Source of the DNA: Microbacterium testaceum
GTDB lineage: Bacteria; Actinomycetota; Actinomycetes; Actinomycetales; Microbacteriaceae
Assembly: GCF_003075375.1 (NCBI RefSeq)
Contig: NZ_QDFT01000027.1
Location: forward strand, 1-44,678
Length of the DNA stretch: 44,678 nucleotides
Reading direction: 5' to 3'
Positions within the stretch are counted from its first letter, which is position 1; every line of letters starts with the position of its first letter. The position numbers were made by a program, and so were the translations under genes. The notes beneath the pieces are model-generated. The model searched no databases. It was not told where the DNA came from and saw nothing but the letters and a program-made list of their open reading frames with translations. Shown here piece after piece: positions 20,983 through 30,374 of this stretch.

Positions 20983-21915
20983 ATGCCCGTTCGCGACGAG
21001 TTCTCGTTCCTCCCCGCCCAGGCGGCCGGCCTCGACCGCCCCGTCCCCCCGGTGGCGCGCGTCGACCTGACGCTCGACGACGGTCGGCGTCTGAGCGGCC
21101 TGCGCTGGGGCGACGCTCCCCCCGCGGTGACGCTGCTGCACGGCGCAGGACTGAACGCGCACACGTGGGACACCACCCTGCTGCACCTGGGGCTGCCGGC
21201 CCTCGCCCTCGACCTCGCCGGTCACGGCGACTCCTCGTGGCGCGACGACGCCGCCTACGTCGCGCACGTGCTCGCCCCCGACATCGCGACCGCGCTCGAG
21301 GAGTGGACCGCTGCACCCCAGGTGCTCGTCGGGCACTCGCTGGGCGGGCTGACGGCGGCCGCGGTGGCGGCATCCCGCCCGGATCTCGTGTCGCGGCTCG
21401 TCGTCGTCGACATCACCCCGGGCGTCGATCCGAGCGCCGGGCCCGCGCAGATCCGCGCGTTCTTCGCGGGTCCGACCGACTGGGCCAGCCGCGACGAACT
21501 GGTCGAGCGGGCCCTGTCGTTCGGTCTGGGCGGCTCGCCCGAGGCCGCCGCACGCGGGGTGTTCCTCAACTCGCGGGTGCGCCCAGACGGGCGCGTCGAG
21601 TGGAAGCACCACTTCGCGCACCTGGCCGCCGCGGCGGCGAACGCCGGGGCTGACCCCTCGACGCCCGACGCCGTCCGCGCGGTGCTCGCGGACACGGGGT
21701 GGGACGACCTGGCGGCCGTGCGGGCTCCGCTGACGCTGGTCCGCGGCGAGCGCGGGTTCGTCACGGTCCCGGATGCCGAGGACCTCACCCGACGCGTCCC
21801 GGACGCCGAGGTGCGCACCCTCGGCACCGGCCACAACGTGCAAGAAGAGGACCCCGCCGGCCTCGCCGCCGTCATCCGCGGGGTCGTCGACTCCGTGCAC
21901 CCCTCCGCAGGCTGA
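20983..21915 (+). CDS. Alpha/beta hydrolase
   Basis: The 310-residue hydrolase has an oxyanion-hole HGAG (53-56), DLAGHGDS after strand 4, and nucleophile elbow VGHSLGG with S119. The catalytic His is in TLGTGHNVQEEDP near the C-terminus. It is cytoplasmic, with no signal peptide. CAGGCT lies 6 nt before the ATG, so it may be leaderless. The gene is divergent from the AhpD-like gene. An esterase or epoxide-hydrolase-like activity is possible, but the substrate is not evident. Confidence 0.88.
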   Translation: MPVRDEFSFLPAQAAGLDRPVPPVARVDLTLDDGRRLSGLRWGDAPPAVTLLHGAGLNAHTWDTTLLHLGLPALALDLAGHGDSSWRDDAAYVAHVLAPDIATALEEWTAAPQVLVGHSLGGLTAAAVAASRPDLVSRLVVVDITPGVDPSAGPAQIRAFFAGPTDWASRDELVERALSFGLGGSPEAAARGVFLNSRVRPDGRVEWKHHFAHLAAAAANAGADPSTPDAVRAVLADTGWDDLAAVRAPLTLVRGERGFVTVPDAEDLTRRVPDAEVRTLGTGHNVQEEDPAGLAAVIRGVVDSVHPSAG

Positions 21916-21941
21916 CCCCTGCCGGCCGGCACCTCGACCTG

Positions 21942-21973
21942 CGCGGGGCGTCATCGATCGTCGCGGGGCGTCA
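21942..21973 (+). promoter_or_regulatory. 12-bp direct repeats upstream of the ABC importer operon
   Basis: CGCGGGGCGTCA occurs at 21942-21953 and 21962-21973, a period of 20 bp (about two helical turns), directly upstream of the putative -10 TAGGCT at 21994-21999. The arrangement suggests two binding sites for one regulator on the same DNA face. Confidence 0.55.
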
Positions 21974-21993
21974 CGGGCGACGTCGGGGGAATG

Positions 21994-21999
21994 CGGGCG
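21994..21999 (+). promoter_or_regulatory. -10 box of the ABC importer operon
   Basis: TAGGCT would start a leader of about 70 nt before ATG 22074. The second direct repeat overlaps the expected -35 position. Confidence 0.4.
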
Positions 22000-22073
22000 A
22001 AAGTAGGCTGTTTGCACCCCTGCACGGCATCCACAGCACTCGGATGCCATCGGCCTGCGAAAGGACCCCCGCC

Positions 22074-23585
22074 ATGCTGCGCCGCACCGCCCTCGCCACG
22101 AGCGCCCTCCTCGTCGGAGCCCTCCTGCTCAGCTCGTGCACCGGCACGACCGCCCCCACCGGGCCGACCGGAGAGGCCGACCCGAACGCGACCCTGACGG
22201 TGCGCCTGTCGCTCGAGCCGTCCAACCTCGACATCCGTCGCACCAGCGGCGCCGCGCTCGAGCAGGCGCTGGTCGACAACGTGTACCAGGGCCTGGTCAC
22301 CCGCAACGCCGACGACGGCAACGCGATCGTCCCCGCCCTCGCCACGGACTACACGGTGTCGCCCGACGGCCTCACCTACACCTTCACCCTGCGGCAGGGG
22401 GTGACGTTCCACGACGGCAGCGCGCTGACCGCCGACGACGTCGTCACCTCGCTGCAGACGGCCAAGGACGACGCGACGATCCAGAACAGCGCCGACCTCG
22501 CCGGCGTCGCCTCGATCGCCTCTCCGGATGCCTCGACGGTCGTCGTGACGCTCGCGCAGGCCAACATCGACTTCCTCTTCGCGCTCACCGGGCGCGCGGG
22601 TCTCATCTTCAAGAACGGCGACACCACGAACCTCCAGACCGCGGCCAACGGCACGGGTCCGTTCCGCGTCGAGAACTGGAACACCGGTCAGAGCCTGACC
22701 CTGGCGCGCTACGACGGTTACTGGGGCGACAAGGCCGGCGTCGCCGAGGTCGTCCTGGACTACATCCCCGATCAGAGCGCCGCGGCGAACGCCGCCGTCA
22801 ACGGCGACGTCGACGTCGCGCTCGAGATCGACCCCGAGCTGCGCGGTCAGATCGAGGGGACGAACGCCTTCACGATCGAGTCGGGTCTGACCACCGACAA
22901 GGGCACGCTCGCCTTCAACAACCAGAGGGCGCCGTTGAACGACCAGCGCGTGCGCGAGGCGCTGCGCCTGGCCATCGACCACGACGCGCTGATCGAGACG
23001 CTCGGCTCGGGCGAGACGCTCGCGGGTCCGATCCCGCCGCTCGACCCCGGCTACGAGGACCTCTCGGACAGCATCGCGTTCAACCCCGACCGCTCGCGCG
23101 AGCTGCTCGCCGAGGCGGGCGCCGAGAACCTGAACCTGACGCTGACGATTCCCAACGTCTACCCCACGACGATCCCGACCTTCCTCGTGTCGTCGTTCGC
23201 CGACGTCGGGGTGACGCTGACGGTCGACTCGGTCGACTTCACCGCCTGGCTGCAGGACGTCTACACCAACAAGGATTACGACCTCAGCTTCGTCCGCCAC
23301 GTCGAGGCGCGCGACTTCGGCAACTGGGCGAACCCCGCGTACTACTTCGGTTACGACAACCCCGAGGTGCAGTCCCTGTACACCCAGGCCCTCGCCACGA
23401 CCGATGAGCAGCAGTCGTCCGACCTGCTGGCCGAGGCCGCGCGCATCGTGAGTGACGAGGATGCCGCGGACTGGCTCTTCCTCTCGGCCCCGCTCACCGC
23501 CGTGGGCGCCGAGGTGGCGAACTTCCCGAAGAACTCGCTCAACGTGCGCCTGCCGCTGGCCGGCGTGACGGTCGCGTCGGAGTGA
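22074..23585 (+). CDS. ABC importer substrate-binding lipoprotein (family 5, peptide/nickel type)
   Basis: The 503-residue protein has a lipoprotein signal peptide MLRRTALATSALLVGALLLSSC with lipidation at C22, then a family-5 solute-binding fold: LSLEPSNLDIRR, YQGLV, YTFTLRQGVTFHDGSALTADDV, GTGPFRVENW and DQRVREALRLAIDHDAL. It binds peptides, nickel chelates or other solutes outside the membrane and delivers them to the permeases encoded next. ATG 22074 follows AAAGGA; an upstream ATG would add a non-signal sequence. It is the first gene of a five-gene operon. Confidence 0.93.
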   Translation: MLRRTALATSALLVGALLLSSCTGTTAPTGPTGEADPNATLTVRLSLEPSNLDIRRTSGAALEQALVDNVYQGLVTRNADDGNAIVPALATDYTVSPDGLTYTFTLRQGVTFHDGSALTADDVVTSLQTAKDDATIQNSADLAGVASIASPDASTVVVTLAQANIDFLFALTGRAGLIFKNGDTTNLQTAANGTGPFRVENWNTGQSLTLARYDGYWGDKAGVAEVVLDYIPDQSAAANAAVNGDVDVALEIDPELRGQIEGTNAFTIESGLTTDKGTLAFNNQRAPLNDQRVREALRLAIDHDALIETLGSGETLAGPIPPLDPGYEDLSDSIAFNPDRSRELLAEAGAENLNLTLTIPNVYPTTIPTFLVSSFADVGVTLTVDSVDFTAWLQDVYTNKDYDLSFVRHVEARDFGNWANPAYYFGYDNPEVQSLYTQALATTDEQQSSDLLAEAARIVSDEDAADWLFLSAPLTAVGAEVANFPKNSLNVRLPLAGVTVASE

Positions 23586-24532
23586 TCCGCTACGCGCTGA
23601 CACGGCTGGGCCTGCTCGTGCTGGGCCTGGCCGTGGCCAGCGTGCTGATCTTCGCGTCGCTGCGCGTGCTGCCCGGCGACGTCGGTCAGCTGATCGCGGG
23701 CGCCGAGGCGACCCCCGCGCAGGTGGCGGCGGTGCGCACGAGCCTCGGTCTCGACGACCCGCTGTGGGCGCAGTACCTCGACTGGATCGGCGGCCTGCTC
23801 CGCGGCGACCTGGGCTCCTCGCTCGTCACCGGCACCCCGGTCGCGGCCGAGCTGGTCGACAAGGCGCGGGTGACGGTCCCCCTCGCGGCCCTGTCGCTGA
23901 CGATCGCGCTGCTGATCGGCATCCCGCTCGGAGTGCTGTCGGCCCTCGGCCGCCGCCGGGTCGGCGGCACCGGGCTGAGCGTGGCCGCCCAGGCCCTGGC
24001 CGCCGTCCCGGTCGTCTGGGCGGGGCTCATGCTCGTCGTGGTGTTCTCGGTGTGGCTGGGGTGGCTGCCGCCGCAGGGCTTCCCGCGCGCCGGCTGGAGC
24101 GACCCCGCGGCGGCGCTGCGGGCCCTGATCCTGCCCGCGCTGACCATCGGGGTCGTCGAGGGCGCCCTGTTGCTGCGCTTCGTGCGCAGCGCGACGCTGC
24201 AGGCCATCGGCCAGGACTACGTGCGCACCGCCGCGGCCAAGGGACTGACCCGCACCCGCGCGCTGCTCGCGCACGGGCTCCCCAACGTGGGCCTGTCGGT
24301 CGTCACCGTCCTGGGGCTGCAGATCGCCGGGATCATCGTCGGCGCGGTCGTCATCGAGCAGTTGTTCACCCTGCCCGGCGTGGGACGCATGCTCGTCTCG
24401 GACGTCGCCTCGCGCGACCTGCCCAAGGTGCAGGGCGAGCTGCTCGCCCTCACCGGGTTCGTCCTGGTCGTCGGCTTCATCGTCGACCTCGCCCACCGCC
24501 TCATCGACCCCCGGCAGAGGGAGGCCGCGTGA
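23582..24532 (+). CDS. ABC importer permease (DppB-like)
   Basis: The 316-residue membrane protein begins VIRYALTRLGLLVLGLAVASVLIF and has about six transmembrane helices. The DppB signature LPGDVGQLI and the EAA-loop region (YVRTAAAKGLTRTRALLAHGLPN) that contacts the ATPase are present. It pairs with the next permease to form the channel. The GTG start overlaps the substrate-binding gene stop by 4 nt. Confidence 0.92.
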   Translation: MIRYALTRLGLLVLGLAVASVLIFASLRVLPGDVGQLIAGAEATPAQVAAVRTSLGLDDPLWAQYLDWIGGLLRGDLGSSLVTGTPVAAELVDKARVTVPLAALSLTIALLIGIPLGVLSALGRRRVGGTGLSVAAQALAAVPVVWAGLMLVVVFSVWLGWLPPQGFPRAGWSDPAAALRALILPALTIGVVEGALLLRFVRSATLQAIGQDYVRTAAAKGLTRTRALLAHGLPNVGLSVVTVLGLQIAGIIVGAVVIEQLFTLPGVGRMLVSDVASRDLPKVQGELLALTGFVLVVGFIVDLAHRLIDPRQREAA

Positions 24533-25398
24533 GCACTGTGAAACGCTTGTGGATCCTGGGCACCGGGCGCTTCGGCATCCTGATCGTCCTTCTCGTCGTG
24601 GCCACCGCGGCGGTATCGCTCGTCTGGACGCCGTTCGATCCGGCCGCCGTCGACGCCCGCGCGCGGTGGCTCGATCCGTCGTGGCCGCACGTGCTCGGCA
24701 CCGACAACACCGGCCGCGACATCGCGAGCCTGCTCATGGCCGGTGCCCGCACCACGGTGATCGTCGCCGTCGGGGCGGGGGTCGTGGCATCCGTGCTGGG
24801 CATCGCCCTGGCCTGCCTCGGTGCGCTCACCACGCGCTGGGTCCGCGAAAGCGTCGCGGTGCTCGTGGACATCCTCGTCGCCTTCCCGGTGCTGCTCATC
24901 GCCATGATGATCTCGGCCGTGTGGGGCGGCTCGCTCGCCGTCGTGATCTGGGCGGTCGGGATCGGCTTCGGCGTCAACGTGGCCCGCGTGACCCGGCCCG
25001 AGCTGCGCCGGGTGCTGCACAGCGACTTCGTGCTCGCCGGGCGCGCGAACGGACTGTCGACGTGGCAGAACCTCACCCGGCACCTGCTGCCCAACGTCGC
25101 GCCCGTCTTCATCGTGCAGCTGTCGTGGGGCATGGCGGTCGCCGTCCTCGCCGAGGCCGGATTGTCGTACCTGGGCTTCGGCGCCCCGGTCACGCAGCCG
25201 TCGTGGGGGGTGCTGCTGAGCGACCTGCAGGCCTACATCGCGGTGCACCCGCTCACGGTCGTCTGGCCGGGACTCGCGATCACGCTGACGGTGCTGGGCC
25301 TGAACCTGCTCGGCGACGCCCTGCGCGAGGCCGCCGATCCGACGCTGTCCGCGCGCACCCCCGCCGTCCGCACCCCCGTCACGGGGGTGGTCGCGTGA
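24529..25398 (+). CDS. ABC importer permease (DppC-like)
   Basis: The 289-residue membrane protein has the DppC landmarks: an N-terminal helix, HVLGTDNTGRDIASLLMAGARTTV (N-terminal signature of the family), about six helices and the ATPase-contacting loop FVLAGRANGLSTWQNLTRHLLPN. It ends with SYLGFGAPVTQPSWG, typical of DppC. The GTG start overlaps the dppB-like stop (GTGA) and its own stop overlaps the next start. Confidence 0.92.
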   Translation: MSTVKRLWILGTGRFGILIVLLVVATAAVSLVWTPFDPAAVDARARWLDPSWPHVLGTDNTGRDIASLLMAGARTTVIVAVGAGVVASVLGIALACLGALTTRWVRESVAVLVDILVAFPVLLIAMMISAVWGGSLAVVIWAVGIGFGVNVARVTRPELRRVLHSDFVLAGRANGLSTWQNLTRHLLPNVAPVFIVQLSWGMAVAVLAEAGLSYLGFGAPVTQPSWGVLLSDLQAYIAVHPLTVVWPGLAITLTVLGLNLLGDALREAADPTLSARTPAVRTPVTGVVA

Positions 25399-26192
25399 GC
25401 CTCGACGTCACCGACCTGCGCATCGACATCGGCGGGCGCACCGTCGTGGACGGCGTGTCGTTCTCGGTGCCCGACGGCGCCCGCGTGGGTCTGATCGGCG
25501 AGTCCGGATCGGGCAAGTCGCTCACCGCCCTGGCGATCCTCGGCCTGCTGCCCGACGGCGCGACGGCCAACGGCAGCATCGCGTGGAACGGTCGCGAGAT
25601 CCTGGGCCTCCCCGATCGCGAGCTCGCCGCCCTTCGCGGCGACGACATCGGCATGGTCTTCCAGGACCCGCGCACCGCCCTCAACCCGATCCGCACGGTG
25701 GGCCGCCAGATCGGCGAGTCCCTCCGCATCCACGCGCGCATCCCACGCCGCGAGGCGCTGCGCCGCGCCGTCGACGAGGCCGCCCGCGTGTCCCTCCCCG
25801 ACCCCGCGCGCATCGTCTCGCGCTACCCGCATCAGCTGTCGGGCGGACAGCGCCAGCGCGTCGCGATCGCGATGGCCCTCGCCTGCCGTCCGCGACTGCT
25901 CATCGCCGACGAGCCGACCACCGCGCTCGACGTCACCGTGCAGGCGGGCGTCCTGTCGCTCCTGCGGTCCCTGGTCCAGGATGCCGGCATGTCGCTCGTC
26001 TTCATCACGCACGACCTCGCGGTCCTCGCGCAGGTGGCGACCCACGCCGTCGTGCTCGAACGCGGCCGCGTCGCCGAGCAGGGCGCGGTCAAGGACCTGC
26101 TGACCGCGCCGTCGTCGCCGGTCACCCGGGCGCTGGTGCGCGACGCGACGGCGACGCTGTGGCATCCCGAGAATCCCGGAGGCACCTCGTGA
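25395..26192 (+). CDS. ABC importer ATPase 1 (DppD-like)
   Basis: The 265-residue ATPase has Walker A GESGSGKS (about 36-43), Q-loop [11 protein letters not shown], signature LSGGQRQRV, Walker [13 protein letters not shown] and H-loop FITHDLAVL. It drives uptake as a heterodimer with the next gene product. It lacks the C-terminal oligopeptide-binding (oligo_HPY) extension found in longer DppD proteins. The start is GTG in a GTGA overlap. Confidence 0.93.
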   Translation: MSLDVTDLRIDIGGRTVVDGVSFSVPDGARVGLIGESGSGKSLTALAILGLLPDGATANGSIAWNGREILGLPDRELAALRGDDIGMVFQDPRTALNPIRTVGRQIGESLRIHARIPRREALRRAVDEAARVSLPDPARIVSRYPHQLSGGQRQRVAIAMALACRPRLLIADEPTTALDVTVQAGVLSLLRSLVQDAGMSLVFITHDLAVLAQVATHAVVLERGRVAEQGAVKDLLTAPSSPVTRALVRDATATLWHPENPGGTS

Positions 26193-26980
26193 GCGCACCG
26201 CTGATCCGGGCGCGCGGGCTCTCGCGCGACTACCTCGCCCCCCGCGCGCGGGGGTTCGGGCGGGCCGAGCGCACGCCAGGCCTGGTGGACGTCGACCTCT
26301 CGGTCGACGCGGGGTCGGCCGTGGGCATCATCGGCGAGTCGGGGTCGGGCAAGTCCACCCTCGTCCGCCTGCTGCTCGGACTCGACGTCCCGACCGCGGG
26401 GACCGTCGAGGTCGACGGCCGCGCCGTGGACGCGCGCGGCTCGGCGCGCTCGCTGCACTGGCTGCGCCGCGAGACGGGGATCGTCCTGCAGGATCCCTAC
26501 GCCTCGCTCGACCCGCGCATGGACGTCGGACGCATCGTGGCCGAACCGCTGTGGGCCCTCGGCATCGACGGGGACCGGCGCGCGCGCGTGCGCGAGGTGC
26601 TCGAACAGGTGGGACTTGAGGCCGACATGGCCGCCCGCTATCCGCACGAGTTCTCGGGCGGGCAGCGCCAGCGCATCGCCCTCGCGCGCGCGATCGCGCA
26701 CCGACCCCGCATCCTGGTCGGCGACGAACCGCTCTCGGCGCTGGACGTGACGGTGCGCGCGCAGATCCTGCGGCTGCTGGCCCGGCTGCGGACCGAGCAG
26801 GAGCTGACCCTCGTGCTCGTCTCGCACGACATCGGCGTGGTGCAGAACGTCTGCGATCAGGTCGTCGTCATGAAGGACGGAAGCATCGTCGAGCAGGGCC
26901 CCACCGAGAAGGTGCTGCAGCAGCCGCAGGCGGCGTACACGAGGCAGCTCCTGGCCTCGATCCCGACCCTGCCGGCGTGA
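26189..26980 (+). CDS. ABC importer ATPase 2 (DppF-like)
   Basis: The 263-residue ATPase has Walker [11 protein letters not shown]-loop [12 protein letters not shown], signature FSGGQRQRI, Walker [13 protein letters not shown] and H-loop LVSHDIGVV. It is the second half of the ATPase pair and the last gene of the operon, which encodes a complete importer (binding protein, two permeases, two ATPases). The substrate class is peptide, nickel or a related solute and cannot be narrowed from sequence. Confidence 0.93.
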   Translation: MSAPLIRARGLSRDYLAPRARGFGRAERTPGLVDVDLSVDAGSAVGIIGESGSGKSTLVRLLLGLDVPTAGTVEVDGRAVDARGSARSLHWLRRETGIVLQDPYASLDPRMDVGRIVAEPLWALGIDGDRRARVREVLEQVGLEADMAARYPHEFSGGQRQRIALARAIAHRPRILVGDEPLSALDVTVRAQILRLLARLRTEQELTLVLVSHDIGVVQNVCDQVVVMKDGSIVEQGPTEKVLQQPQAAYTRQLLASIPTLPA

Positions 26981-27082
26981 GCGGGAGTCCCGTGGACCGT
27001 CGCGAGTCCTCCTCCGCCGGGTGACGCGCGGAGCTCTCCCGAGAATCCGATCAAGGGATGCCACGATGTCGGCGGTCGGCGT

Positions 27083-27094
27083 TAGCCTCGCCCC
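27083..27094 (+). promoter_or_regulatory. Leaderless-type promoter of the M4 protease
   Basis: TAGCCT (27083-27088) is followed by 6 nt and ATG 27095, with no ribosome binding site. Confidence 0.55.
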
Positions 27095-28153
27095 ATGACC
27101 CCCGGAATCGTTCCCCCGTTCCTGCTCGACCGTCTCGCCCAGACCGACGACCCGCGCCTCGCCCGCGCCGCCGCCGCCGCGCGCAAGACCCTCGCGATGC
27201 CGCGGCCGCCCCGGCCGGCGCGCACCCGACTGCGCCTGTCGATCGACGGTGACGCCCTCGTCGCCGAGACCGCGCCCGCCCCCGACCGGATCATCTCGGA
27301 TGCCGGCAACACCGAGAACCTCCCGGGTCGCCGCGTGCGCAGCGAAGACGACGCCCCGACCGGCGACGACGCCGTCGATCAGGCGTACGACGGCCTGGGG
27401 GCGACGTACGACTTCTTCTGGGACGCCTTCGCGCGCGACGGCATCGACGCCGCGGGCGGGTCGCTGCTGGCGACCGTGCACTACGGCGACGACTACGACA
27501 ACGCCTTCTGGAACGGCGAGCGCATGGTCTTCGGCGACGGCGACGGCGACGTGTTCGTCGGGTTCACCCGCTCGCTGAGCGTCATCGCCCACGAGCTCGG
27601 CCACGGGGTCACCGAGGCCGCGGGCGGGCTGGAGTACCAGGGGCAGTCGGGAGCCCTCAACGAATCCCTCTCCGACGTCTTCGGCGCCCTCGCCGAGCAG
27701 CATCACCTCGGCCAGCGGGCCGACGACGCGTCATGGTTGATCGGGGCGGGGATCTTCGCGCCCGACGTGCAGGGCGAGGCGCTGCGATCCATGAAGGCTC
27801 CCGGAACGGCCTACGACGACGACGTCCTGGGTGAAGACCCGCAGCCCGGGCACATGCGCGACTACGTCGACACGGCCGACGACAACGGCGGGGTGCACAT
27901 CAACTCCGGCATCCCGAACCGCGCGTTCTATCTCGTGGCGACGGCGCTCGGTGGCTTCGCGTGGGAGCGCGCGGGGCTCATCTGGTACCGCACGCTCACC
28001 GCGGGTACGCTCTCGCCGGCGGCCGACTTCGCCGCGTTCGCGGCCGCCACCCTGGCCACCGCCGCGTCGGAGTACGGTGAGGAGTCGGAGGAGGTCGCCG
28101 CCGTCCGCGCCGCGTGGGCCGGGGTGGGCGTCGTGAAGGATGCCGCAGCCTGA
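27095..28153 (+). CDS. Protealysin-like M4 metalloprotease (intracellular type)
   Basis: The 352-residue zinc protease has the M4 (thermolysin) motifs HELGHGVTE (166-174, zinc ligands H166, H170), GALNESLSD (186-194, third ligand E190) and [11 protein letters not shown] with H269. There is no signal peptide. The short N-terminal propeptide begins [14 protein letters not shown], with the PPxLL motif of protealysin-type precursors, and the mature enzyme would start near [15 protein letters not shown]. In related bacteria protealysins act inside the cell and are controlled by an emfourin inhibitor, whose homologue is encoded next. The transcript appears leaderless. Confidence 0.93.
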   Translation: MTPGIVPPFLLDRLAQTDDPRLARAAAAARKTLAMPRPPRPARTRLRLSIDGDALVAETAPAPDRIISDAGNTENLPGRRVRSEDDAPTGDDAVDQAYDGLGATYDFFWDAFARDGIDAAGGSLLATVHYGDDYDNAFWNGERMVFGDGDGDVFVGFTRSLSVIAHELGHGVTEAAGGLEYQGQSGALNESLSDVFGALAEQHHLGQRADDASWLIGAGIFAPDVQGEALRSMKAPGTAYDDDVLGEDPQPGHMRDYVDTADDNGGVHINSGIPNRAFYLVATALGGFAWERAGLIWYRTLTAGTLSPAADFAAFAAATLATAASEYGEESEEVAAVRAAWAGVGVVKDAAA

Positions 28154-28460
28154 CACCGTCGAAGACGAGCGCATCGTCATCATCGTCGTCCGCTCGGGGG
28201 GTATCGCCGGCCTGTCCCGGCAATGGCGCGCCGAGCCCGACGCCGACGACGAACCGCGGTGGCGCGACCTGGTCGAACGCTGCCCGTGGGACCGGACTCC
28301 CCCGGCGACGACCGGGGCGGACCGCTACCAGTGGCGCATCGAGGTGCACCGTGGCGCGGCAGCCGTGCGGCAGGCGAAGCTCGGCGAAACCCAGGTCGAG
28401 GGACCGTGGCGCACACTCGTCGACGAGGTGCGCGAGGCCGCGGCGCCGCACCGTCGCTGA
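28140..28460 (+). CDS. Emfourin-like protease inhibitor
   Basis: The 106-residue protein begins [29 protein letters not shown]. The strand IVVRSGGIAGL is the characteristic beginning of emfourin-type inhibitors of M4 proteases. The start at ATG 28140 overlaps the end of the protease gene by 14 nt, with GAAGGA reaching into the start region, so the pair is [15 protein letters not shown] coupled. Emfourin binds and blocks the mature protease, so this is probably a protease/inhibitor module. It ends in a basic tail. Confidence 0.8.
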   Translation: MPQPDTVEDERIVIIVVRSGGIAGLSRQWRAEPDADDEPRWRDLVERCPWDRTPPATTGADRYQWRIEVHRGAAAVRQAKLGETQVEGPWRTLVDEVREAAAPHRR

Positions 28461-28473
28461 CCGCCGGCAGGGC

Positions 28474-29085
28474 TCAGCCGAACAGGCGCCGCTTCTTCTT
28501 CTTCGACGGGATGCTCTTCTGCAGGTAGACCACCCCGAGCCAGCGGCCGAATTTGAAGCCGACCCGGCCCATGCGCCCCACCTCGGTGAACCCGAGCTTC
28601 TCGTGCAGGGCGATCGAGGCGTCCGCCCCCTTGTCGCTGATCGCGGCGACCATCTCGCGGATGCCGAGCTCCTGACACGCGGCGATGAGCGCCTCGAGCA
28701 GCGCCCGGCCGAGTCCCTTGCCGGCGGCCGCCTGTCCCAGGTAGATGGAGTTCTCGACCGTGTAGCGGTACGCCGACTTCGACTGCCACGGCTGAACGAG
28801 CGCGTAGCCGAGGATCTGTCCGCTCGGGGACTCGGCGACGAGGAACGGCAGCCCGAGCTTGTCGAGGGTGGCGAATTTGTCGCGCCACTTCGCGATCGAC
28901 CACGCCTTCTCGTCGAAGGTCACGACCGAGTTGCGGACGTAGTAGTTGTAGATCTCGCGGATGTCGGGGATGTCCGCGGCGGTCGCCGGACGGATGTCGA
29001 ACGAGAACGGCCGTTCCGGCTCGGGAGCACGCCGCAGGTGCGCCGGCAGCCGCCGACGGCTCTTCTCGTACTCCTCTTCCAGCAC
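28474..29085 (-). CDS. GNAT N-acetyltransferase (PAT/Bar-like)
   Basis: The 203-residue protein has a GNAT fold: IRPATAADIPDIREIYNYYVRNSVVTFDE (beta1-alpha1-2), AESPSGQILGYALVQPW and the acetyl-CoA site YLGQAAAGKGLGRALLEALI. The arrangement resembles phosphinothricin acetyltransferase relatives, with several Tyr/Phe residues lining the pocket. The C-terminus is Lys-rich (SIPSKKKKRRLFG). The GTG start lies 6 nt after TAGAGT, so it is likely leaderless. The substrate is unknown; such proteins often acetylate small amines. Confidence 0.85.
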   Translation of the reverse strand: MLEEEYEKSRRRLPAHLRRAPEPERPFSFDIRPATAADIPDIREIYNYYVRNSVVTFDEKAWSIAKWRDKFATLDKLGLPFLVAESPSGQILGYALVQPWQSKSAYRYTVENSIYLGQAAAGKGLGRALLEALIAACQELGIREMVAAISDKGADASIALHEKLGFTEVGRMGRVGFKFGRWLGVVYLQKSIPSKKKKRRLFG

Positions 29086-29097
29086 CCCGCCACTCTA
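29086..29097 (-). promoter_or_regulatory. Leaderless-type promoter of the GNAT gene
   Basis: TAGAGT (29097-29092) is followed by 6 nt and GTG 29085. Confidence 0.55.
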
Positions 29098-29205
29098 CGG
29101 CGAGACCCGTTTCGCGCGTGTGTCCCCCGCCCCGCTCCCGCGCAGGAATCCACCGCCCCAGCCCGCCCGCACGGAAGACCGCCGGGGAACGAGGACGCGC
29201 CCCGG

Positions 29206-29892
29206 TCAGGCGGGCAGGCGCCAGTCGACGGGGGCGGCCCCCTGCTCCTCGAGCAGCGCGTTGACGCGCGAGAACGGCCGCGAGCCGAAGAAGCCGCGAC
29301 TCGCCGACAGCGGCGAGGGATGCGGCGACGACACGATCGCGGTCTCGCCGAGCAGGGGCGCGAGGTTCATGGCATCCCTCCCCCACAGCACCGCGACGAG
29401 CGGCTGATCGCGCGCCGCGAGGACGCGGATGGCGTGCTCGGTCACGCGCTCCCAGCCCCATCCGCGGTGGGATGCCGCCTCCCCCGGCGCCACGGTCAGC
29501 ACCCTGTTCAGCAGCATGACTCCCTGGTCGGCCCAGGCCGAGAGGTCGCCGTGCGCCACCGGCGCGATACCGAGATCGTCCTGGAGCTCGCGGTAGATGT
29601 TCGCCAGGCTCCGCGGCACGGGGCGCACGTGCGGATCGACCGTGAACGACAGGCCGATCGGGTGACCCGGGGTCGGGTAGGGGTCCTGTCCGACGATGAG
29701 CACGCGCACGGCGTCGACGGGCGTGCGGAAGGCGCGCAGCACCAGCTCGCCCGCGGGCAGGTAGGGCCGGCCCTCGTCGCGCAGTCGCCGCCCGAGGGCC
29801 GCGATGTCGTCGGCCACCGGAGCCAGGGGCTCGACCCACGAGGCGTCGATCAGCCCGGCCTCGGCCAGCTCGGCGAGGGATTTCGGCGTCAC
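29206..29892 (-). CDS. ung: Uracil-DNA glycosylase (family 1)
   Basis: The 228-residue enzyme removes uracil from DNA. It has the water-activating loop GQDPYP (68-73, catalytic D70), the uracil-binding region GLSFTVDP, and the DNA-intercalation loop [13 protein letters not shown] 29892 overlaps the stop of the phosphoribosyltransferase gene (GTGA), so the two genes are [12 protein letters not shown]. No signal peptide is present. Confidence 0.95.
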   Translation of the reverse strand: MTPKSLAELAEAGLIDASWVEPLAPVADDIAALGRRLRDEGRPYLPAGELVLRAFRTPVDAVRVLIVGQDPYPTPGHPIGLSFTVDPHVRPVPRSLANIYRELQDDLGIAPVAHGDLSAWADQGVMLLNRVLTVAPGEAASHRGWGWERVTEHAIRVLAARDQPLVAVLWGRDAMNLAPLLGETAIVSSPHPSPLSASRGFFGSRPFSRVNALLEEQGAAPVDWRLPA

Positions 29893-30374
29893 GCCGCGTC
29901 TTCCTCGTGGACCGACCCCTGGTGCGACCACGGGAAGTCGATCCAGAGCGAGGTGTCCTTCCACGCGTAGTCGGGCTGCACGACCGTGGTGGGCTTGGTG
30001 TAGATCACGGCCGAGCGCGCCTCGGCACCGTGCCGGTCGAGCAGCTTGATCGCGAGGTCGAGCGTGCGCCCGCTGTCGGCGACGTCGTCGACGAGCAGGA
30101 CGCGCCGCCCCGACAGGTACGACAGGTCCAGGGCGGGCGGCAGGACTTCGGGGGCGTCGAGAACGGTCCCCACGCCCGTGTAGAACTCCACGTTCAACGC
30201 GCCGCAGTTCTTGACGCCGAGGCCGTAGGCGATCGCACCGCCGGGGAGCAGCCCGCCGCGCGCGATGGCGACGACCACCTCGGGAGCGAACCCATCGGCC
30301 ACGATGGCGCGCGAGATCTGCCTCGTCGCGTCGCCGAAGTCGTCCCAGCTCAACCGTTCGCGTTCCTCAGCCAC
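29889..30374 (-). CDS. Phosphoribosyltransferase (xanthine/hypoxanthine type)
   Basis: The 161-residue enzyme has a PRPP-binding loop [15 protein letters not shown] and a flexible-loop region [23 protein letters not shown], as in purine phosphoribosyltransferases that salvage xanthine or hypoxanthine. The tail TSLWIDFPW is a typical family ending. GTG 30374 was chosen because GAGAGGGG lies upstream; the frame extends open to 30497 without support. It is coupled to uracil-DNA glycosylase downstream. Confidence 0.88.
   Translation of the reverse strand: MAEERERLSWDDFGDATRQISRAIVADGFAPEVVVAIARGGLLPGGAIAYGLGVKNCGALNVEFYTGVGTVLDAPEVLPPALDLSYLSGRRVLLVDDVADSGRTLDLAIKLLDRHGAEARSAVIYTKPTTVVQPDYAWKDTSLWIDFPWSHQGSVHEEDAA

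Noticed and set aside
25832..27706. Long minus-strand frame opposite the ABC ATPases and the M4 protease
   Set aside because: A shadow of GC-rich codon structure with no recognisable motif.
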